Source: Rhodospirillaceae bacterium (GTDB lineage Bacteria; Pseudomonadota; Alphaproteobacteria; UBA828). From it: a DNA stretch of 5,260 bases. The DNA lies in assembly GCA_028819955.1 (NCBI GenBank), contig JAPPKP010000075.1:1-5260 (forward strand), in the 5' to 3' direction. This document shows positions 1-4,621 of this stretch, in pieces; position 1 is the stretch's first letter; each line of letters starts with the position of its first letter. A program made the position numbers and the translations under genes. Below the pieces are notes generated by a model. The model worked only from the letters and a program-made list of their open reading frames with translations. It ran no database searches and was not told the origin of the DNA.

Positions 1-2
1 GC

Positions 3-479
3 GACGGCCGCATCGTCCAGGTCGGCCCGCCGCTGGAGGTCTACCGCAACCCGGCCGACACCTTCGTTGCCGGCTTTCTCGCCAGCCCGCCCATGAACCT
101 GCTCGATGCCCGGCTCGGCGGTCAGACGGGGCTGGATGCTGTCGAGCTGCCGCCGGTCGGCCTGCCGTTGCTGGAGGACCACAAGCGTGCGTTGGCTGGC
201 CGCGCCGGCGAGACGATCACGCTCGGCATCCGGCCCGAGGATCTCGACGCCGAACCCTCCGGCGCCGAGCAGGGCGCAATGACCGTTACCGTGGTGGCGG
301 TGGAGGCGCTCGGGCCGGAGGTGATCCTGGTGGGGGCGCTCCCCGGCGGGCAGGAGGTCTCCGCCCGGCTCGAAAGCGACTTCGCGGCCCCGCCGGGGTC
401 CGAGGTCCGGCTCCACGTCGATCTCGACCGCCTCAACTTCTTCGACGTGGACACGGGGCGCGCCGTGACCGCCGGCTGA
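3..479 (+). CDS. Sugar ABC transporter ATP-binding protein, C-terminal part (MalK/UgpC type), cut by left edge
   Basis: The frame is open from the left edge to TGA at 477-479, giving 158 visible residues. The first 30 or so (GRIVQVGPPLEVYRNPADTF, then FVAGFLASPPMNLL) match the end of the nucleotide-binding domain of MalK/UgpC/MsmK-type importers. The rest is the MalK-type regulatory (TOBE/OB-fold) domain, with the diagnostic LGIRPEDL stretch (visible residues 74-81) and a typical ending in which L-N-F-F-D sits close to the C terminus. Walker A, the signature motif and Walker B lie outside the window. Proteins of this family are about 350-370 residues, so roughly 200 are missing. The protein would be a cytoplasmic ATPase powering import of a sugar, polyol or glycerol-phosphate. 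The ATG at 93 is internal, not the start. The gene converges on the kinase gene, and a transporter beside a sugar-catabolic operon suggests a shared substrate (inference). Confidence 0.93.
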   Translation, partial: DGRIVQVGPPLEVYRNPADTFVAGFLASPPMNLLDARLGGQTGLDAVELPPVGLPLLEDHKRALAGRAGETITLGIRPEDLDAEPSGAEQGAMTVTVVAVEALGPEVILVGALPGGQEVSARLESDFAAPPGSEVRLHVDLDRLNFFDVDTGRAVTAG

Positions 480-487
480 AGGTTGGA

Positions 488-2008
488 TCAGGCGCCAGGG
501 AGATCGGCAAGGGCGGGGTAAAGGGTCTCCAACCGGCGGTAGAGGTCGCGATAGATGCCGTAGGCGTCGCGGTAGGATTCGGTCCGGCTGGCATCGGGCT
601 CGAAGACGCGATCGCACCGGGCGTAGCGGCCGATCGCGGCCCAGTCGTCGAGCGCGCCCGTGCCCATGCCCGCGACGAAGGCGGCGCCCAGACTGGAGCC
701 CGGATGTTCGAGCAGCCGCTCGACCGGCCTGTTCAGGACATCGGCCGTGATCTGCATCCAGAGATCGCTGGCCGCCCCGCCATCGCACGCCAGAACGCGG
801 CCGACGCCGCAGTCCATCTCCGCGAACACGTCCATGTGGTGGCGGAAGCCGAACGCCACCGATTCGAGGGTGGCGCGCCAGATGTGGCGCAGCTCGTGGT
901 GGAGCCCGAGGCCCACCAGCGTGCCTTTCGCGCGGGGGTCGTGAAGCGGCGTCTTCTCGCCGAGGAAGTACGGCAGCAGGACGAGGCCGCCGGCGCCCGG
1001 CGGCAGGTCGCTGGCCTGCTCGTCGAGCCAGGCGTGCGGCGTCCGCCCCGCGGCACGCGCTGCCTCGGCTTCTCCTTGCCCAAGCTGCGCCACGGTCCAG
1101 TTCAGCACGCTGCCGCTCGCGGCCATGCAGCCGTTGGAGACGTAGAGCCCCGGCACGATGTGGAAGTCGATGAACATGCGTGGGTCGGTCACCGGCCGCT
1201 CGCAGGTGAGCATGATGTCCCCGGCACCGCCGAACTTGACCACGAGATCGCCCTGATCGCAGGCGCCGGCAACGAACGCCGAGGCGATGTGGTCGGCGCA
1301 GCCGGTCGCCACCGGCGTGCCGGCGACGAGTCCGGTCTCCTCCGCAGCCCGCTGCGTGACCGCGCCTGCGGGCTCGCCCGACGCCCGGAGCGGCGGCAGT
1401 TGCTCTGGCGAGATGCCGCCCAGACGAACCAGCTCCTCGTCGAGGCCGCCCTGCGCGAGGTTGCAAAAACCCGCCTCCAGCGCCCAGTTCCCCTCGATCG
1501 AGGCCTCTCCGGTCAGCCGGTACGTGATGTAGTCGTAGGACCCCATCACGGCCCTGGCTTGGCGGAAGCACGCGGGCTCGTGGCGCGCGAGCCAGAGCAG
1601 CTTGGGCGCCACCACCTGCTGGTTGATGCTGCCGCCGGTGCGCCGGAACCAGTCGTCGCCGTCGATGCGCCGCTTCAGCGCCTCGATCTCATCGACGGCG
1701 CGGGCATCGTTCTGCTGGATCGAGGGGCGGAGCGGCCTCCCCGACTCATCCAGCAAGATCACCGTGGGCACCATCCCGGTCACGCCCACCGCTGCGATCG
1801 CGCTTGCCTCCAGCCCGGTGATCCGCAGCAGCTCCGGCACGAGCGCGCAGACGTTGGACCACCAGAGCTCGGTATCCTCTTCCGCCCAGTTGGCGTGGCG
1901 CGAGACGAGCGCGCTGGGCCGCGACGCGGTGGCGAGGATGCCGCCCTCGGTGTCGATCAGAATGCCGATTGTGGACGTCGTCCCGATATCGAGACCGAGC
2001 AGAGTCAT
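488..2008 (-). CDS. FGGY-family carbohydrate kinase (xylulokinase-like)
   Basis: The product has 506 residues, the usual size for FGGY kinases. It starts with LLGLDIGTTSTIGILID (D7, G9, T10, T11), the phosphate-binding loop of the actin-like ATPase fold. QNDAR (99-103) matches the substrate-contacting N-D-x-R region. GCADH (236-240) holds the likely catalytic base D239. PYFLGEKTPLHDP (346-358), ESVAFGF (382-388), GGAASDLWMQITADVLNRPV (410-429) and PGSSLGAAFVAG (436-447) form the conserved C-terminal ATPase domain. It would phosphorylate a sugar or ketose with ATP in the cytoplasm; whether that is xylulose, another pentulose or a polyol cannot be decided. The frame stays open upstream to 2422, but the ATG at 2008 is the start: homology begins there, an AAGG lies 10 bases upstream, and the ATG overlaps the previous gene's TAA by one base (TAATG), implying translational coupling. 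It is the last gene of the minus-strand operon. Confidence 0.93.
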   Translation of the reverse strand: MTLLGLDIGTTSTIGILIDTEGGILATASRPSALVSRHANWAEEDTELWWSNVCALVPELLRITGLEASAIAAVGVTGMVPTVILLDESGRPLRPSIQQNDARAVDEIEALKRRIDGDDWFRRTGGSINQQVVAPKLLWLARHEPACFRQARAVMGSYDYITYRLTGEASIEGNWALEAGFCNLAQGGLDEELVRLGGISPEQLPPLRASGEPAGAVTQRAAEETGLVAGTPVATGCADHIASAFVAGACDQGDLVVKFGGAGDIMLTCERPVTDPRMFIDFHIVPGLYVSNGCMAASGSVLNWTVAQLGQGEAEAARAAGRTPHAWLDEQASDLPPGAGGLVLLPYFLGEKTPLHDPRAKGTLVGLGLHHELRHIWRATLESVAFGFRHHMDVFAEMDCGVGRVLACDGGAASDLWMQITADVLNRPVERLLEHPGSSLGAAFVAGMGTGALDDWAAIGRYARCDRVFEPDASRTESYRDAYGIYRDLYRRLETLYPALADLPGA

Positions 2009-2814
2009 TACCCGCGAACCTTCGAGACGACCTCCATGAAGCGCGCGACGCGGTCGCGGTCGACGGCGTTCCAGGTGTCGCCGTCGACCTTGAAGTGGGT
2101 CCCGACGATGCAGCCATCGGCCACCGTCAGAATGTCGGCAATGTTGTCGACGGTGCAGCCGGTGTTGGCGAGGACCGGCGTGCCGGGAACGGCGCTGGCA
2201 ACGCGCTCGAGGCTCGACTGGTCCACCGCCTGGCCGGTCATCGGACCCGAGACGAGAACGGCGTCGGCGAGCGACGAGAAGACGGCGCTGGCAGCGCGCG
2301 CCTCGACGGGGCGGTCCCCCAGCGGCGCAGCGAACTCGGCGTTGATGTTGAACATGAGCTTGAGGTCGTCGCGGCCGAGGTCGTGGCGCATGCGCAGCGC
2401 CTTGGCGGCCGAGGGTTGCCACAGGCCCATGTCGGAATCGTAGACCCCGGTGAAGATTTCGCGCGCGAAGACGGCATCGGTTGCGACAGCCAGCGCCACG
2501 GTCGCCACCGGGTCCCAGAGATAGTTGACGCCGTAGGGAACGCGCACGGCACCCTTCACCGCCGCGATCACGGCCGCCATGGCCGCAAGGCTTTCCGGCG
2601 AGGCTTCCAGCAGGTAGGGGCGGTCGCCTTCGTTGCCGAACATGACGGCGTCGACGCCGCCCTCCTGCAGAGCCTCCAGGTCCCGCGCGACATGGTCGAC
2701 GATGGCCTGAATTCCGCCGTCCGAATCGTAGAGCGGCGCGCCGGGCAGCGGCAGCAGGTGGGCCATGGCGATGACCGGCTTGTCCGTGCCGGTGCAGTCC
2801 TTCAGCCAGGTCAT
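2008..2814 (-). CDS. BtpA/SgcQ-family TIM-barrel protein
   Basis: The product has 268 residues, normal for the family. Family hallmarks in order are: MAHLLPLPGAP (17-27), GGVDAVMFGNEGDRPY (52-67), VPYGVNYLWDP (92-102), FTGVYDSDMGLW (121-132), ADAVLVSGPMTG (184-195), VLANTGCTVDNIADIL (214-229) and ADGCIVGTHFKVDG (232-245). This is the pattern of a TIM barrel with a phosphate-binding type C-terminal half (IVGT-x-x-K). BtpA was named for a role in photosystem I biogenesis in cyanobacteria, whereas E. coli SgcQ sits in a sugar-utilisation operon. Placed between a dehydrogenase and a sugar kinase, a role in sugar-phosphate metabolism is more likely here (inference). The segment at 153-165 reads LMFNINAEFAAPL, unlike the D-V-x-x-K-H stretch I recall from typical members. 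The start follows the SDR stop by 17 bases, with a weak GGGA 10 bases upstream. The reaction is unknown. Confidence 0.88.
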   Translation of the reverse strand: MTWLKDCTGTDKPVIAMAHLLPLPGAPLYDSDGGIQAIVDHVARDLEALQEGGVDAVMFGNEGDRPYLLEASPESLAAMAAVIAAVKGAVRVPYGVNYLWDPVATVALAVATDAVFAREIFTGVYDSDMGLWQPSAAKALRMRHDLGRDDLKLMFNINAEFAAPLGDRPVEARAASAVFSSLADAVLVSGPMTGQAVDQSSLERVASAVPGTPVLANTGCTVDNIADILTVADGCIVGTHFKVDGDTWNAVDRDRVARFMEVVSKVRG

Positions 2815-2831
2815 GGTACCGCTGTCCCGGG

Positions 2832-3617
2832 CTAATCCATCAGCACGCCGCCGCTGGCGTTGATCGCCTCGCCGGTCAGAAAGCCGGACTGATCGCTCGC
2901 CAGGAAGACCACGATCGCGGCAACGTCTTCGGGCTCTTCGAGCCGGCCCAGAGGCGTCGCGGCCACGTACTCGTCGCGGACCGCCTCCGGGGTCATGTTG
3001 CGCAGCTTGCCCTCCCACACGACCTCGCGGTCCTGCATGGACGTGCGCACGAAGCCGGGGCAGACCGCATTGACCCGAATGCCGTGCTCGCCGACCTCCT
3101 TTGCCAGGGACTGCGTGAACCCGACCACGGCGAACTTGCTGGCCGCATAGTGCGCGAGCAGGGGCACGCCGATCTTGCCGGCGAGCGAGGCGGTGTTGAC
3201 GATGACGCCCTTCTCGCCGGCGGCGAGGAAGTGGCGCACGGCCTCCCGGTTGGAGAGGAACACGCCCTTCGCGTTCACCGCCATGTTGGAGTCCCATTCC
3301 TCCTCGGTGAGGTCGACCACCGGGTTCATCGTCGAGATGCCCGCGTTGGCGGCGAGCAGATCGAAGCCGCCCATCCACGCGGCGGCGTCGCGGATGACGG
3401 CCGCGGTCTCCGTCGCGTCGGTGACGTCGAGCCTGTAGGCGCGCGCGCTGTTGCCGAGGCGCTCGGCGAGATCGCGAGCCCCGTCGAGGCTGATGTCGCT
3501 GACCGCGACCCGCGCGCCTTCGGCCGCGAAGGCCTCCGCGATGGCTTGGCCGATGCCGGTGGCCGCACCCGTGACAAGGGCCCGCCGCCCGGCGAGCAAT
3601 CCGCTACGCTGATTCAT
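2832..3617 (-). CDS. Short-chain dehydrogenase/reductase (classical SDR, polyol/sugar type)
   Basis: The product has 261 residues, standard for a classical SDR. The Rossmann glycine motif TGAATGIG is at 16-23. D41 at the end of the second strand (AVSDI) predicts NAD(H) rather than NADP(H). D64 is the adenine-contacting Asp, and NAG is at 91-93. The catalytic tetrad is N115, S144, Y157 and K161 (YAASK 157-161), followed by the P187-G188 motif. The ending, TGEAINASGG, is typical of sugar-alcohol and hydroxyacid dehydrogenases of the family. A cytoplasmic NAD-dependent oxidation of a polyol or sugar hydroxyl fits the neighbouring kinase and transporter, but SDR substrates cannot be predicted from motifs. 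It is the first gene of the operon. The ATG at 3617 gives a full N terminus just before the Rossmann fold; only a poor ribosome site (TTGGA, 6 bases upstream) precedes it. Confidence 0.94.
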   Translation of the reverse strand: MNQRSGLLAGRRALVTGAATGIGQAIAEAFAAEGARVAVSDISLDGARDLAERLGNSARAYRLDVTDATETAAVIRDAAAWMGGFDLLAANAGISTMNPVVDLTEEEWDSNMAVNAKGVFLSNREAVRHFLAAGEKGVIVNTASLAGKIGVPLLAHYAASKFAVVGFTQSLAKEVGEHGIRVNAVCPGFVRTSMQDREVVWEGKLRNMTPEAVRDEYVAATPLGRLEEPEDVAAIVVFLASDQSGFLTGEAINASGGVLMD

Positions 3618-3627
3618 GACGTATCCA

Positions 3628-3635
3628 AACCGGTT
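3628..3635. promoter_or_regulatory. AACCGGTT core, possible LacI-type operator ahead of the SDR operon
   Basis: AACCGGTT is a perfect 8-base palindrome ending 10 bases before the SDR start codon. LacI/GalR-family repressors of sugar operons typically bind sites with a central C-G step flanked by A/T-rich half-sites of this kind, and on the minus strand one half (TGCAACC) resembles such a half-site. The symmetry does not extend beyond eight bases, so chance is quite possible. If real, a repressor here would block the 5' leader and ribosome site of the first gene. Confidence 0.3.
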
Positions 3636-3718
3636 GCATGCCGCGCGGTCATGGTATCACGCGCCGCTTCGCCCGCCTTCCGGCAGCATGGTGAACGGGA
3701 GCACAACTCAGGCAAATT

Positions 3719-3734
3719 CGACGCAATTGCGTCG
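3719..3734. promoter_or_regulatory. Perfect 16-base palindrome (operator or weak terminator hairpin)
   Basis: CGACGCAATTGCGTCG reads identically on both strands. It lies 85 bases beyond the DUF2147 stop side and 101 bases upstream of the SDR start, both genes being on the minus strand. Such symmetry suits a dimeric repressor or activator controlling the SDR operon. As RNA on the minus strand it could also fold into a 6-bp stem with an AATT loop followed by AATTTG, a poor T-tract, so a weak terminator for the DUF2147 gene is the alternative. Confidence 0.4.
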
Positions 3735-3747
3735 GAGCGCGGGCACG

Positions 3748-3760
3748 CGGGCCATGCCCG
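3748..3760 (-). terminator. Short GC hairpin downstream of the DUF2147 gene, doubtful terminator
   Basis: On the minus strand CGGGC-ATG-GCCCG forms a 5-bp stem with a three-base loop, about 50 bases after the DUF2147 stop. No T-run follows, so intrinsic termination is not convincing. It may still stall polymerase or protect the mRNA 3' end. It is listed because nothing else between the two minus-strand genes looks like a terminator except the palindrome next to it. Confidence 0.2.
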
Positions 3761-3808
3761 GCTGCGACAGATAACGAAGCAGACGAACCGCCAGGCGTCG
3801 CCGTCCGG

Positions 3809-4252
3809 CTACTCCACGCGCGTCCAGGTCTCGGTCTTGCAGACGAACCAGACGCAGCCGCTCACCTCGATCGTGTTCGCATCGATGACCTCGACTTTGC
3901 CGTCGTAGGTCTCACCGTCTCGGGCGTTGTAGATCTCGCCGTCTTCCCACTCGCCGTCGCCCTGGTCCTCCATGCCCCACAGCATCTGGATGCCCAGGAG
4001 CGGCCGCTTGCGAAGCGACTTGTCTTCGTTCTTCACGTCGCGCCTCGGCTTGCCGTCCTTGCCGTTGGGGCGCTTGAACCAAACGATCTCGCCGCACAGC
4101 TCGTCCTTGTTGCAGGAATAAAGTTTGACGTGCGCATCCTTCGGTTCGTTGAGCCAGATGCCATAGGGGTCTGCCGCGAGCGCACTGCCCGCGAGGCCGC
4201 CAACGATCAGCGCGGCGGCCAGTGCCCCGCAAATTCCGATACGCGTCATCAT
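3809..4252 (-). CDS. Secreted DUF2147-family protein
   Basis: The product has 147 residues. A signal peptide covers residues 1-26 (MMTR, then a hydrophobic Ala/Leu/Ile/Val/Gly stretch, then SALA|AD), leaving a mature periplasmic protein of about 121 residues. The mature part follows the DUF2147 pattern: GIW (31-33), C47 and LCGEIVWF (52-59), D72-x-x-N75, RPLLGIQML (83-91), W102-E-D-G-E-I-Y108, RDGETY (111-116), IEVSGCVWF (128-136) and the closing ETWTRVE. Four cysteines (47, 53, 133, 138) could form two disulfides. Family members are small beta-rich envelope proteins without a settled function. The frame extends to an upstream ATG at 4291, but the ATG at 4252 is preferred: a GGAGG lies 9 bases upstream and the signal peptide then begins normally. 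The gene seems to be its own transcription unit, unrelated to the sugar operon. Confidence 0.87.
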   Translation of the reverse strand: MMTRIGICGALAAALIVGGLAGSALAADPYGIWLNEPKDAHVKLYSCNKDELCGEIVWFKRPNGKDGKPRRDVKNEDKSLRKRPLLGIQMLWGMEDQGDGEWEDGEIYNARDGETYDGKVEVIDANTIEVSGCVWFVCKTETWTRVE

Positions 4253-4261
4253 CTTCGCCAG

Positions 4262-4266
4262 CCTCC
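4262..4266 (-). promoter_or_regulatory. Ribosome binding site of the DUF2147 gene
   Basis: GGAGG on the minus strand lies 9 bases before the ATG at 4252 (12 before the adjacent ATG at 4249). It decides the start over the upstream ATG at 4291. Confidence 0.7.
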
Positions 4267-4326
4267 GTCCTCGCCCGTGCCGGCCGCTCACCGGCTATTC
4301 CCTGTCGACCGGCCGGCCAGCTGCGA

Positions 4327-4355
4327 CGCTGGCACCTGCACGCCGGGACTGTCAA
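4327..4355 (-). promoter_or_regulatory. Candidate promoter of the DUF2147 gene
   Basis: On the minus strand a perfect TTGACA -35 box (4355-4350, within CTTGACAG) is followed 17-18 bases later by CCAGCG/CAGCGT, a poor -10. In alphaproteobacteria a strong TTGAC box with a degenerate -10 is common, so this is a reasonable housekeeping promoter. It would give a leader of roughly 65-70 bases before the ATG at 4252. Confidence 0.4.
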
Positions 4356-4418
4356 GCCGCCCCGAAGGGTTTCGTGGCAATCGCCGCAGGTGCGAGGCCT
4401 TCAGCAACGCCGATTGCA

Positions 4419-4462
4419 TTGCGTTCGATCGGCTGCCAATGATATATCGGTTATGCTATATC
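4419..4462 (+). promoter_or_regulatory. Paired GATATATC-like elements over a possible promoter
   Basis: The palindrome GATATATC (4441-4448) and a 7-of-8 copy, GCTATATC (4455-4462), lie 14 bases apart. The outer halves GATATA and TATATC form an inverted repeat. A TTGCGT at 4419-4424, followed after 18 bases by TATATC (4443-4448), could be a -35/-10 pair reading toward the hydrolase gene. Symmetric A/T elements lying on a promoter suit a small winged-helix or helix-turn-helix repressor. No regulator gene is in view and the promoter boxes are only partial matches. Confidence 0.3.
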
Positions 4463-4585
4463 TCATGAGGTGCCAGCAGAGATGCCTAGCGGCGATTCCA
4501 AGGACGACCCGCTGGCATCGATGGAGCAGCGTAATCGAGCAACCTGACGGAACTCCCACGGCGGCATTGAATCATAGAACAGTCG

Positions 4586-4591
4586 GATAAT
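4586..4591 (+). promoter_or_regulatory. Possible -10 box close to the hydrolase gene
   Basis: GATAAT matches the TATAAT consensus at five of six positions and lies about 30 bases before the ATG at 4622. The nearest -35-like hexamer, TTGAAT (4567-4572), is only 13 bases away, too short for a normal sigma-70 promoter, so this is a weak candidate. Confidence 0.2.
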
Positions 4592-4608
4592 CCGGTCCGT
4601 CGTGCGCC

Positions 4609-4615
4609 AAGGAGG
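4609..4615 (+). promoter_or_regulatory. Strong ribosome binding site of the hydrolase gene
   Basis: AAGGAGG is a full anti-16S match, 6 bases before the ATG at 4622. It fixes that start. The ATG at 4617 is too close to the site and its frame stops after five codons. Confidence 0.85.
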
Positions 4616-4621
4616 AATGAA

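Larger units (their letters stand above)
4253..4621. other. Divergent intergenic region between the DUF2147 and hydrolase genes
   Basis: This stretch of about 370 bases has no convincing gene. The left part is G+C-rich and holds the DUF2147 ribosome site and TTGACA box. From about 4435 the sequence becomes A+T-richer, with GATATATC-like elements, then leads to the ribosome site of the hydrolase gene. Open frames of 41 codons (4465-4590, +) and 22 codons (4482-4547, +) exist but lack good ribosome sites and recognisable products. I see no tRNA, insertion-sequence end or attachment site. Confidence 0.6.

Noticed and set aside
2009..2422. N-terminal extension of 138 codons on the kinase frame
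   Set aside because: The extra sequence is Arg-rich noise overlapping the BtpA gene in another frame. Kinase homology starts exactly at the ATG at 2008, which is coupled to the BtpA stop.
704..2443. Long plus-strand open frame of 579 codons opposite the kinase gene
   Set aside because: It is antisense to a well-supported FGGY kinase and runs on into the BtpA gene. Its product is a low-complexity Arg/Ala/Gly/Val-rich sequence without domain motifs, the usual antisense artefact in G+C-rich DNA.
2815..3378. N-terminal extension of 188 codons on the BtpA frame
   Set aside because: It overlaps the SDR gene in another frame and has no BtpA-like sequence. The family N terminus begins at the ATG at 2814.
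3779..3849. Direct repeat GCAGACGAACC at 3779-3789 and 3839-3849, exactly 60 bases apart
   Set aside because: Only 11 bases, with one copy inside the DUF2147 coding sequence and the other just past its stop. A similar string also occurs near 1430 in the kinase gene, so it looks like chance rather than a mobile-element footprint.
3084..3908. Plus-strand frame of 274 codons across the SDR start and intergenic region
   Set aside because: Antisense to the SDR and DUF2147 genes, with no recognisable motif and no ribosome site.
4482..4547. Frame of 22 codons starting MPSGDSKDD
   Set aside because: GAGG upstream is 11 bases away and the peptide is too short to support by itself. It could be a leader peptide, but there is no evidence.
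4465..4590. Small plus-strand frame of 41 codons after the GATATATC pair
   Set aside because: Its ATG lies directly after the putative promoter with no ribosome site upstream, and the product shows no recognisable feature. Chance is the simpler explanation.
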